Shown piece by piece: positions 53,038-61,262 of a stretch of 64,000 bases of DNA; position 1 is the stretch's first letter; each line of letters begins with the position of its first letter. This stretch comes from Candidatus Binatia bacterium. Its GTDB lineage: Bacteria > Desulfobacterota > Binatia > Bin18. The stretch covers positions 1 to 64,000 of the forward strand of contig JAJEFA010000007.1 of assembly GCA_022820725.1 (NCBI GenBank), in the 5' to 3' direction. The position numbers and the translations under genes were made by a program. The notes beneath the pieces were generated by a model. It was not told the origin of the DNA and did not search any database. It was given only the letters and a program-made list of their open reading frames with translations.

Positions 53038-54072
53038 ATGAAGAAGTGTCTGTTTTCGTTGCTGCTGTTCTTTGTTGGCATCCTGAGCCCAGTGTTCAGC
53101 CCGCAACCGGCCGCTCAGGCGCCCGTCGCCCGAGAAGTCCTCTCAGCCATGGTGACGATCCATGCCGAAATACCGGCGAGTGCGCGCACGGCCCGGTTTC
53201 TCGGGGAACAGCGCAGCGGAAGCGGCGTGGTCATCGATACGCAGGGTCATATTCTGACTATTGGCTATTTGGTTATGGAAGCCCGCCGGGTTGAAGTCAC
53301 GGGTATAGAGGGAAAGCGCATCTCGGCCACCGTTGTTGCCCATGACACGCAAACCGGTTTTGGGCTCTTACGCGCGAACGAACCGCTCAACGCGACCCCT
53401 ATGCCGTTCGGCAAGTCCTCCGACCTGGCTGAACGGACAGAAGTTATTATCGCCAGCGACAGCAGCGCGGCTTCGGTGCGCCCGACCTTGGTAACCTCAC
53501 GGCGGGAATTTGCCGGCTATTGGGAATACCTGCTCGAAGACGCCATTTTCACCGCGCCGCCGCATCCCCGGTATGCCGGCGCAGCGCTGATTGGGCCGGA
53601 TGGAAAGCTCCTGGGTATCGGCTCACTGCTGGTCAATGATGCCCTGCCCGGCCGAGAATCTCTGGCCGGGAATATGTTTGTTCCTATCGACCATCTCAAA
53701 CCCATCCTCACCGACCTGATTCGGACCGGCCGCGCTAGAGCGACCCCTCGGCCTTGGCTCGGGCTCTTTACCGAAGAGTTCCGCGATAAGCTGATTATTA
53801 TGTTCGTGGCGCCGGACGGCCCGGCCGAACAAGCCGGGGTACAGGTCAACGATTTGGTCCTCAAGGTTGCCGGTCAGCCGGTCAAAGACCAAGCCGACTT
53901 CTATCGAAAGATGTGGGCGGTTGGAGAGGCGGGTGCCGATATCACCCTCACCCTCCTCCACGGGACTGAGATCAAAGACATTACGGTGCGCTCCGCGGAC
54001 AGAGATCAGTACTTTCGCACGACCCCTCCCCCAAAAAATCCGGACACCACAGAAGCGCTCCAGGCAACCTAG
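53038..54072 (+). CDS. HtrA-like protein with degenerate protease domain and PDZ
   Basis: The 344-residue protein has a signal peptide (1-29), a trypsin-like domain (about 35-215) and one PDZ domain (about 235-320, with PDGPAEQAGVQVNDLVLKV). The catalytic triad is lost: the His site reads GHILTIGYLVM (no His), the Asp site DTQTGFGLLR (Gly), and the Ser site has no G-N-S-G-G. So it is probably a pseudo-protease that binds, rather than cleaves, misfolded envelope proteins or peptides. It follows the phosphoesterase gene by 68 bases. Confidence 0.85.
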   Translation: MKKCLFSLLLFFVGILSPVFSPQPAAQAPVAREVLSAMVTIHAEIPASARTARFLGEQRSGSGVVIDTQGHILTIGYLVMEARRVEVTGIEGKRISATVVAHDTQTGFGLLRANEPLNATPMPFGKSSDLAERTEVIIASDSSAASVRPTLVTSRREFAGYWEYLLEDAIFTAPPHPRYAGAALIGPDGKLLGIGSLLVNDALPGRESLAGNMFVPIDHLKPILTDLIRTGRARATPRPWLGLFTEEFRDKLIIMFVAPDGPAEQAGVQVNDLVLKVAGQPVKDQADFYRKMWAVGEAGADITLTLLHGTEIKDITVRSADRDQYFRTTPPPKNPDTTEALQAT

Positions 54073-54165
54073 AGGTCGGCCCCAGCTGTAGCCACAGGTC
54101 AGACGGCCTTCGACCAAAGCGGTGATGAATCCAGCGTACGGTTCGACTCAAACACACAGCACCCT

Positions 54166-54879
54166 CTAATCATTCTGGAAGGCGGCCAGCACCGTCGCCG
54201 TGTCATACGCCTCACGATAATGGGTAACCACGCCATTCAGCAGGGTCCAGGCGGCCATCACGGCCACGTCGTAACTTTTTCCGGTAGCCTTCACCCGGCT
54301 GCGTTCCTCACACATCACGATCACCTGATTGCCCTGCGTAATGAATTCTTTGGGCACGAATTGTTCGACCTCTATCGCTTTTCCACGCGTAGCAAACCAC
54401 CGCACGACCTGCTTCCGACCCCGGACGGTACCGGCCCAGGGAATTGCCTCAGGTCCGGGTGACTGCCATTCCACATCGTCCGACAGCGGCTGGAGGATGG
54501 GGGCAAGGTCACCCTGCATCCCGGCCATGCAGAGATGGGTATAAATCTGGCGGACAATATGCTCATTGTCCGGCCTGGGTGCCGGACGGGCCTTGATTTT
54601 ATCCTTTGAGGCTGCCCAGGCTGCGGTAAAGGTATCGAGCACAGGACCGTGAAACATATTTTCCGTTTTTCGGCGTAAAGCTTCCGGGTCATCCTCCACA
54701 GCCTGGGCCTCGTCGGGCTGGGTGTCCGGAGTGGGCTGCTCGACTCGGTCCAGAGTTTCTGCGGCTTTCTTTTTGCGTTGTGAAACTGCCCAGGCCGCGG
54801 TAAAGGTATCAAACGCTGGGGAACTGAACGGCTGCTCCGTCTGTTCCATCATGGTTTCGAGGTTCTGCTTCTTAGTCAT
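54166..54879 (-). CDS. SnoaL/NTF2-like protein with duplicated N-terminal motif
   Basis: The 237-residue protein has two copies of a short motif before the fold: PAFDTFTAAWAVS (about residues 20-32) and PVLDTFTAAWAAS (about 79-91), each followed by a Lys-rich stretch. Residues 105-237 form an NTF2/SnoaL-like domain (EHIVRQIYTHLCMAGMQGDL, DDVEWQSPGPEAIPWAGT, VMCEERSRVKATGKSYDV). No signal peptide. The motif could be a docking peptide; function unknown. The spacing of 59 residues and the near-identity suggest internal duplication. GGAAAA lies just upstream of the ATG. Confidence 0.8.
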   Translation of the reverse strand: MTKKQNLETMMEQTEQPFSSPAFDTFTAAWAVSQRKKKAAETLDRVEQPTPDTQPDEAQAVEDDPEALRRKTENMFHGPVLDTFTAAWAASKDKIKARPAPRPDNEHIVRQIYTHLCMAGMQGDLAPILQPLSDDVEWQSPGPEAIPWAGTVRGRKQVVRWFATRGKAIEVEQFVPKEFITQGNQVIVMCEERSRVKATGKSYDVAVMAAWTLLNGVVTHYREAYDTATVLAAFQND

Positions 54880-54911
54880 ACGCGGTTTTCCTGTCTGATT
54901 GCGTCATCCGT

Positions 54912-55733
54912 TCAGACACATGAGGCACGGGTTGTCAGAATCCGTTCAACTGTCACCAGGTCATCGGGAGTGTCCACATCAATAGCCGCCTCGGCAAACG
55001 GCATCTCGACCAGGCCGACCCGTACCCCCAGGACACGGGAAGCCTGGACCAGAGCCGTGGTGCGATCGAGCCGACGAAAGAGAAACCGCAGCAGATTCCC
55101 CAATCCAAACGTACGCACCAGCCGCCAGGGCTGCTTCCGAAACTGCCCGGCGCGCACCCAAAACCGAACCGCCTGAGCTGCCTGTGGAGTCCGCAGGAGA
55201 AAGAGATTCGTTCCACTCCAGCTCCCATCCGCCAAGGGAAGAAACGTACGGCGTGACTCGGGATACGACGCGCGAAAGAGTGAAGCGGAGACCACCCCAA
55301 CAACGACATCGGCATCATTGTGTTGAGCCGCAGTACAGAAATGCTCGACCATGACGGGGGTAAGCAGCGCATGGTCGGCCGTTGTCACCAGCACGGGACC
55401 CGGTGCCCCGTACGCTTCAAAGTAATCTAGGACGCTCACCGCCGGAGAGGATTGACTGGCGTGGAACCTGATCCCTCCTGCTTCTGCACAGTCGGCCAAG
55501 ACTGAAGCATCGTCGATGCTAACCACAATATCCCGCACCAGCCGGGCCGCCCGCAGGCTGGTGAGCACCCGCACGATCATCGGAACACCAGCAACCGGGA
55601 TACAGGCTTTGTGACTCTGACCCGCGGCGTGGGCCAAGCTATCCTCCGGCCCGCGTCGTCCGGCAAGAACCAGGGCCGTGAGACCAGGATTTTTAGGATT
55701 TGAGGAATTTTCGGGATTTCCTTCATTCTTCAT
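54912..55733 (-). CDS. MobA/GT-A-type nucleotidyltransferase
   Basis: The 273-residue protein resembles sugar- or alcohol-phosphate nucleotidyltransferases: TALVLAGRRGPEDSLAHAAG (phosphate loop), CIPVAGVPMIVRVL, TTADHALLTP for the metal Asp and IDVDTPDDLV near the C-terminus. It would form CDP- or UDP-activated intermediates. The first 16 residues lie in a low-complexity repeat (55680-55733) with a different codon feel, so the native start may be inside it. It precedes the SnoaL-like gene by 32 bases and may supply the activated head group of the lipid locus. Confidence 0.82.
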   Translation of the reverse strand: MKNEGNPENSSNPKNPGLTALVLAGRRGPEDSLAHAAGQSHKACIPVAGVPMIVRVLTSLRAARLVRDIVVSIDDASVLADCAEAGGIRFHASQSSPAVSVLDYFEAYGAPGPVLVTTADHALLTPVMVEHFCTAAQHNDADVVVGVVSASLFRASYPESRRTFLPLADGSWSGTNLFLLRTPQAAQAVRFWVRAGQFRKQPWRLVRTFGLGNLLRFLFRRLDRTTALVQASRVLGVRVGLVEMPFAEAAIDVDTPDDLVTVERILTTRASCV

Positions 55734-55855
55734 TCTGATGAACCTGATACCTTTGGGAATCCTGAGCAGGATTGTGGGATTTCCTTTATTCTTCCACCCT
55801 GATAATCCTAGGAGCCCTGGGAACCCTCATAATCCTGAGCATCCGGAGAATCAAG
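55680..55855. repeat. Degenerate AATCCTG / GGATTT-type short repeats
   Basis: The interval is made of imperfect short copies such as AATCCTGAG, GGGATTTCCTT(C/T)ATTC (at about 55709 and 55777) and TGATAATCCT. Similar AATCCTG-type repeat arrays occur between genes in several bacterial phyla. Here they reach into the nucleotidyltransferase start on the minus strand and end just before the truncated CDP-alcohol transferase gene on the plus strand. Confidence 0.6.
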
Positions 55856-56209
55856 GTGCATATTTGGATTGACGCAACAAATCCGAGGAGCGAGCTCCGA
55901 ATCTTCGGAATGACGCTACTCGAACAACAGCTCCATACGCTGCGTGAGGCTGGCCTGGAACCGGTAGAGGTCTATGTTCAGCTTGCCTCTGAAACGACTA
56001 GTCTGCCTTCCCTTCTCCCCGCTCCTCTTGTGCGAAAACGTCCGATTCAGCGGAACATCAACGTTCCCTTCTTTATGATCGGTTTGCTGCTGGGCTTCCC
56101 GGTCGCCTTTGTGGTGATCGTCGTATGGCAGGTCGTCTCCCTTGGTTTACACACACTGCACCAGGTGCAGTGCTGGAACAGTAAGGAGAAGGAACAAGAA
56201 GCGGGATAG
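55856..56209 (+). pseudogene. Internally deleted copy of the NTP-transferase/CDP-alcohol transferase gene
   Basis: About 117 residues starting at GTG (GGAG 7 bases upstream). The first 45 match the N-terminus of the protein at 50658-51890: both have V-x-[V/I]-W-[L/I] and a [V/I]-[W/F]-G-[L/M]...E...TLR...G segment. The last 45 match its C-terminus: R-N-x-N, L-G-x-L-x-G-x-P and VW-x-V-x-S-L-G-x-H-T-L. The whole catalytic core, about 290 residues, is missing. It is intact as an open frame and still has a ribosome-binding site, so it could express a small membrane protein, but it lacks all catalytic residues. It is the first gene before the ABC exporter. Confidence 0.78.
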
Positions 56210-56243
56210 TTCTTCTCTCTCCTTGCTCCATCTCTATCTGGCT

Positions 56244-57986
56244 ATGCGTCTCCTGCTTGCCTTTGCCCGCGCCTATCCCGGCCGGAGTGCCCTCACGCTC
56301 GCCTGTCTCATCTTCGCAACCCTTGCGGAAGGCATCAGCTTCTCCAGCCTCTTACCGCTCTTGGGTCTCGCCACCCGGGCACGCAGTACCGCGCCGTCAC
56401 CGGACACGACACCAACCGGCCTGGAACAGTTCAGCCGTGATACGCTCGCAGCCCTCGGGCTCCAGCCGAGTATCGGCCTGCTGTGCCTGATCATCGTCAT
56501 TGGTATGGTCCTCAAAGCCGGGTTTGTCCTCCTCGCCCAAAAGCAGGTTGGCTATACGGTCGCCCATGTCGCCACCGACTTGCGGCTCTCTCTGTTGCGC
56601 TCCCTCCTGGCTGCCCGCTGGGAATACTATGTCCGTCAGCCAGTCGGCAGCTTTGCCAATGCGTTTGCGACCGAAGCCAGTCGAGCTTCCGAAGCCTATC
56701 TGTACGCGGTCACGATTATTGCCTTCAGTATCCAAACCGTCCTCTATGTTGTCCTTGCTGTTTCTGTCTCCTGGCAGGCCACCCTGGCGGCCGCGCTGTT
56801 TGGGGTGTTGATCGTCTTTGGATTGCATCGCCTCGTGCGCCTAGCACGGCGGGCCGGCGCTCGCCAAACCGCGCTCTTAAAGGGCATGCTCGGACAGCTG
56901 ACCGATGTGCTGTACACGGTCAAGCCGCTCAAGGCTATGGCGCGCGAGACCCAAGTCGGCCCGCTCCTCGAACGCGGAACCCAACGCTTACAACGTGCTC
57001 TCCAGCGTGAAGTCTTGAGTAAGGAGGCATTACGGGCCCTGCAGGACCCACTTCTGCTCATCTGTCTGGTCGGGGGACTCTACATTGCATTAACACGCTG
57101 GGCGTTGTCTCTTGACGCGGTGATTATGCTCGTCATCCTGTTCGGCCGGACCTTGAGCAGCCTGAATAAGGCCCAACGCCAGTACCAACGCATGGCTGCT
57201 CAGGAGAGCGCTTATTGGTCCCTGCAAGATACCCTCCGGCAGTCAGAGGCCGCGCGCGAAGTCAACACCGGTACCTACCCACCCCAGCTTACTCAGGCTA
57301 TTACCTTGCAGGAAGTCAGCTTCGCCTATGCCGAGAAACCCATCCTTGAGCGGGCCTCGTGTGTCATTCCGGCAGGAGAAGTGACGCTCCTCATCGGCCC
57401 GTCAGGAACAGGGAAAACGTCTACGGTGGACCTGATTGCCGGTTTGCTCCGGCCCCAGAGTGGTGCGGTCTCTATTGACGGGGTTCCGCTCACCTCAATT
57501 GATCTTAAAGCGTGGCGCACGGCCATCGGCTATGTCCCCCAAGAAATGCTGCTGCTCCACGAGAGTATCGTTGCTAACGTGACGCTGGGCGATACGGCGC
57601 TGACTGAGACGGACGTAAAAGCGGCCTTACGCGCCGCCGGGGCATGGGAGTTTGTGCAAAGTCTACCGGACGGAATATTAACACGGGTCGGAGAGCGGGG
57701 CGCCCGTTTGTCCGGTGGTCAGCGGCAGCGGATTGCTATTGCCCGCGCTCTGGTGCATACGCCGCAACTCCTCATTTTGGATGAAGCAACCACTGCGCTT
57801 GATCCCGAGAGTGAGGCCGCTATTTGCCAGACCGTTCAGCGACTGCGTGGAACCATGACGATCCTAGCGATTTCCCACCAGCCGGCTCTGTTGGATATTG
57901 CTGACCATGTCTACCGGTTAGAGGATGGCCAGCTCAGACCAGTTGACGCGGCCGCCTCGCTTCACGACGCACGGAAAATTGCGTAA
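56244..57986 (+). CDS. MsbA-type ABC exporter (TMD-NBD fusion)
   Basis: About 580 residues. Six membrane helices are expected within residues 1-305. The nucleotide-binding domain follows (about 345-575): Walker A GPSGTGKTS, Q-loop in YVPQEMLLL, signature LSGGQRQRIA and Walker B LLILDEATTALDPES. Such half-transporters act as dimers and flip lipid A, lipid-linked sugars or drugs. The ATG at 56244 (MRLLLAFARAYPG) begins the first helix; a longer frame overlaps the truncated gene. It is followed 20 bases later by the glycosyltransferase/ELM1 gene, so a role in flipping a glycosylated lipid is plausible. Confidence 0.92.
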   Translation: MRLLLAFARAYPGRSALTLACLIFATLAEGISFSSLLPLLGLATRARSTAPSPDTTPTGLEQFSRDTLAALGLQPSIGLLCLIIVIGMVLKAGFVLLAQKQVGYTVAHVATDLRLSLLRSLLAARWEYYVRQPVGSFANAFATEASRASEAYLYAVTIIAFSIQTVLYVVLAVSVSWQATLAAALFGVLIVFGLHRLVRLARRAGARQTALLKGMLGQLTDVLYTVKPLKAMARETQVGPLLERGTQRLQRALQREVLSKEALRALQDPLLLICLVGGLYIALTRWALSLDAVIMLVILFGRTLSSLNKAQRQYQRMAAQESAYWSLQDTLRQSEAAREVNTGTYPPQLTQAITLQEVSFAYAEKPILERASCVIPAGEVTLLIGPSGTGKTSTVDLIAGLLRPQSGAVSIDGVPLTSIDLKAWRTAIGYVPQEMLLLHESIVANVTLGDTALTETDVKAALRAAGAWEFVQSLPDGILTRVGERGARLSGGQRQRIAIARALVHTPQLLILDEATTALDPESEAAICQTVQRLRGTMTILAISHQPALLDIADHVYRLEDGQLRPVDAAASLHDARKIA

Positions 57987-58005
57987 GGTGCAGGATTGTC
58001 AGGCC

Positions 58006-60501
58006 ATGGGCGTTTCGGGTTTTTCGGTACCACTGCGTAAGAGAATAGCGGCACTGCTGCGGGCAGAGCCGTATGCCAAGCCGGGCACCCGTACCCAGAT
58101 CGAACGTATCGTCCTTGGTGTTCGAGAAGGGATGACTCCGAGCGAGCGGCCGCCGGTTCGCATCTTTGTCGGAACGGAACCGGACCAGTATCGGGCCGAG
58201 CGGGTCTTCGTCTGGTCGATTGAACGGGTCCGCGACCCGGCGCGCGTCTATGAATTATACCTGATGAAAGACCTGGCCGGTTTTGACCGTCGCGGCTGGC
58301 TGACGGGCTTTACGAACTACCGCTTTGCCATTCCGCATTTTGCCGAGGGGCGCGGGCGCGCCATCTATAATGACACCGACCAGATTTATCTGGCCGACCC
58401 AGGCGAGCTGTTCGACACCGCTATGGGCAACTCCGGTTTTCTGTCCATTCACGATCACGATACCTCGGTTATGTTGATCGATTGTGAACGGATGGCCTCA
58501 GCCTGGACGCTGGAGGCCGCCCAACGGCAGCGGCGCCAGCGGTTGGAGGCTGAGGCACGCGCCATCCCCGGCCTCTGGGGCCAGCTTGACTCCCACTGGA
58601 ACGCGCGGGACGATGAGTATGACCTGAAACGCTCCAAGCTGCTGCACTATACCACGATTCATGCCCAGCCCTGGCAACCGTTTCCCCAACGATTCGCCTA
58701 CCAACACAATCCGGTCGGACAGGTCTGGCTTGACCTGGAACAGGCAGCAAACGAAGTTGGCTATCAGGTATTTCAGGTCCACCGGCCAAGCACCCAACAC
58801 CTGGCGTTGTGCGCTCACATACGGGACGCTTCGCTCCAGTCCGCCCCACCGGTCTGCTCGATGCAAGCAACTCGAAATGGTCATAAGAACGACTTTCAGA
58901 AGCATATAGAAAAACTCAGAGTAACCACACAGAGTCGCACCCTACTGGATTATTCCTTTGGCCTCAGTCCCTCTTTGACTCGTAGTCATGACCCTCTCGT
59001 ATCCCACTATAATCCGGCCTTTGCCGCCCCAACCCCTTCCGCCTGCGAAGTCGCAGACGGCGTTGTCTGTACAGATACCCTGGATTTTCTTCCTGACGAG
59101 GATGTCCCGTGGATGTTGGAAGAGCTGTTTCGTTACGCCCATCGCTTTGTGTCTGTCTCGGTCGGCGCGGTTCCGTACGAACGTCGTCTACCAAATGGCA
59201 CCCATCTCCAGGGCCGGGTGCGACCACTACCCTGGTGGCAGACGCATTTGGACGCCACCAGCCGTCGTTACCCGAAGCTGCGCTGGCATCTCCGTCTCGA
59301 AGCGCCGACCGACAGCGGACGTGCGGACGGCGACTATGCCGGCGGAGCCCTTGGACATGAACCCATCGTGTGGGTGCTGACCTCGCATAAGCCAGGGCAT
59401 ACCACGCAGGCCCGCGGCTTGGCTGATGCCCTCGGCTGGCCGTACACGACCAAGACCCTGCACTTCCGGGGGCCGACCGGCCTGTACAAATACCTGCTCG
59501 GCACCGACCGGGCGACACGCCGTGGCTTGGACATCAGCCAGTCCGACGTACTCGGCCCACCTTGGCCAGACTTAGTGATCGTCGCGGGCTGGCGCCCGGG
59601 TCGGGTCGCGAGATGGATTCAGCACGAAAGCCACGGCCGAACCCATCTCGTGTTGTTGGGCCGCATTGGCAGCCGACCAGTCGCGCCGACCGACATCAGT
59701 GTCGTTTGTGAGCATTTCCGTCTCCCACCTCACCCGCGACGTATCGAGACCGGCGCTCCGGTCACCCAGGTCAGTCCCGAACGGCTTGAAACCGCAGCCG
59801 ACACGTGGCGGGATCGGGTCGAAGCCGCGCCGCGCCCCTGGATCATGCTACTGGTCGGCGGCGCGACCGCCAGACACGAGTTGACCCCCGACCAAGCCGA
59901 CCGGCTTGGCGCAGAGGTCCGGGCCTTCGCCGAACGCCTCCACGGTACAGTATTCGCCACGACCAGCCGCCGAACCGGCCATGCCGCGGCTGAGGCGCTA
60001 GCAGCTAGCCTGGGGCCGCGGCACTCGATGTATGCGTGGCGACCAGACCGGGCCGACAACCCTTACCTGGGCTATCTGGCGCTGGCCGACCTCCTGATCG
60101 TGACGGGCGAGAGCGAATCCATGCTGGCCGAAGCCGTGGCAACAGAAAAGCCCGTGTATATTTATCCCCTCGCGGAGCGGTCGGCCGGTATCCTGGAGCG
60201 GGCGAAAGACTGGACCCTCATGCGCGCCCAATCCCAGCAGAGAAACAAACGGGGTCGCCCGCGGCCACAACGCGGCCTGGCGTATGTGTGCGGGCGGCTG
60301 ATCGAACGCGGCATCGTCCAGCCGCGGCGTGACCTGAACGCGCTTCACATCGCGTTGATCGAACGGGGCAGCGCTGCGTTTTTTCCGGACGCCGGTGTCT
60401 CGAACAATCCACTCGAACTCCGGCCGCGGCCGGCCCTGCGGGAACTCGACAGGGTGACGGAGCAAGTCCGCGGCCTGCTCCCGTTCCGCGTGCAGCCATG
60501 A
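58006..60501 (+). CDS. Three-part protein: GT-A glycosyltransferase-like, methyltransferase-like, ELM1-family
   Basis: About 831 residues. Residues 30-290 look like a GT8-type glycosyltransferase with FVWSIERVRDPARVYELY and D-T-D in YNDTDQIYLADP. Residues about 325-435 resemble a partial class I methyltransferase (VVCTDTLDFLPDEDVPWMLE) without the glycine-rich SAM loop. From about 452 to 800 comes an ELM1/DUF1022 domain, a GT-B-like fold with LTSHKPGHTTQARGLA, MLLVGGATARHEL and VTGESESMLAEAVAT. Cytosolic. The first domain could add a sugar and the ELM1 part may be a second glycosyltransferase. It overlaps the next gene by 4 bases. Confidence 0.8.
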   Translation: MGVSGFSVPLRKRIAALLRAEPYAKPGTRTQIERIVLGVREGMTPSERPPVRIFVGTEPDQYRAERVFVWSIERVRDPARVYELYLMKDLAGFDRRGWLTGFTNYRFAIPHFAEGRGRAIYNDTDQIYLADPGELFDTAMGNSGFLSIHDHDTSVMLIDCERMASAWTLEAAQRQRRQRLEAEARAIPGLWGQLDSHWNARDDEYDLKRSKLLHYTTIHAQPWQPFPQRFAYQHNPVGQVWLDLEQAANEVGYQVFQVHRPSTQHLALCAHIRDASLQSAPPVCSMQATRNGHKNDFQKHIEKLRVTTQSRTLLDYSFGLSPSLTRSHDPLVSHYNPAFAAPTPSACEVADGVVCTDTLDFLPDEDVPWMLEELFRYAHRFVSVSVGAVPYERRLPNGTHLQGRVRPLPWWQTHLDATSRRYPKLRWHLRLEAPTDSGRADGDYAGGALGHEPIVWVLTSHKPGHTTQARGLADALGWPYTTKTLHFRGPTGLYKYLLGTDRATRRGLDISQSDVLGPPWPDLVIVAGWRPGRVARWIQHESHGRTHLVLLGRIGSRPVAPTDISVVCEHFRLPPHPRRIETGAPVTQVSPERLETAADTWRDRVEAAPRPWIMLLVGGATARHELTPDQADRLGAEVRAFAERLHGTVFATTSRRTGHAAAEALAASLGPRHSMYAWRPDRADNPYLGYLALADLLIVTGESESMLAEAVATEKPVYIYPLAERSAGILERAKDWTLMRAQSQQRNKRGRPRPQRGLAYVCGRLIERGIVQPRRDLNALHIALIERGSAAFFPDAGVSNNPLELRPRPALRELDRVTEQVRGLLPFRVQP

Positions 60502-61256
60502 CGCCGGTCGTCTTTCTGCGCCACGGCCACAGCATCTGGAATGAGGCGCGCCGTTTTACGGGTTGGGCCGACGTCCCACTGAGTTCACATGGCCGCGAGC
60601 AGACGCGCGCCGCGGCCGACTTGCTCCGGGCGCACGGTTTCTCGTTCGACATCGCCTTTAGTTCGGCGCTGCGGCGTTCCATCGACACCCTCAGCATTGT
60701 GCTGGACGCCCTGGCACTGTCCATCCCGGTGCAGACAAGCTGGCGGCTCAACGAACGGCATTACGGCGCCCTACAGGGTATGAGCCGCGCCGATGTCGCC
60801 CGACGCTACGGACACCGCCAAGTCACGATATGGCAACAACACTTCGAGATTGCACCGCCGGCCCGAGGGATCGGCGACGATCTGGTCGATATGGACCCGC
60901 GGGACGCCGGGCCGGACAATCGAGAGCCGCTGACCGAGAGCCTTCGTGACGTCAGGGCACGCGTACTACCCTATTGGCGCGACGCCCTGGTTCCGGCCAT
61001 CAGGGCAGGCCGGCGGGTATTGGTCGTCGCGCACGGTAACAGTCTGCGCGCCCTGACGACCTGGCTCGATGGGGTGCCCGAACCCGACATCCCGCGCGTC
61101 AAACGGCCACTGACCGGCGCGCCGTTCGTGTACGAGTTCGACCATGATGCGAACCCGCTGCGCCGCTACGAGGTCCGCCGGCAATCCCGGGCGTGGCATT
61201 GGGTCAAAGCCAGACTCGCCGGCACGGTTCAGCGCACAGCAGGCAGGCCGGGGTAA
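60498..61256 (+). CDS. 2,3-Bisphosphoglycerate-dependent phosphoglycerate mutase-family protein
   Basis: The 252-residue protein has the histidine-phosphatase fold: LRHGHSIWNEARRFTGWADVP (catalytic His in R-H-G-H), NERHYGALQGMSRADVARRYG and VVAHGNSLRALTTWLDG (second His). Length and motifs match dPGM. Its place in a lipid operon, translationally coupled (ATGA) to the ELM1 fusion, is unusual for a glycolytic enzyme, so a phosphatase or a head-group phosphoglycerate role is possible. Mutase activity is the default. Confidence 0.88.
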   Translation: MTPVVFLRHGHSIWNEARRFTGWADVPLSSHGREQTRAAADLLRAHGFSFDIAFSSALRRSIDTLSIVLDALALSIPVQTSWRLNERHYGALQGMSRADVARRYGHRQVTIWQQHFEIAPPARGIGDDLVDMDPRDAGPDNREPLTESLRDVRARVLPYWRDALVPAIRAGRRVLVVAHGNSLRALTTWLDGVPEPDIPRVKRPLTGAPFVYEFDHDANPLRRYEVRRQSRAWHWVKARLAGTVQRTAGRPG

Positions 61257-61262
61257 GCCGTT

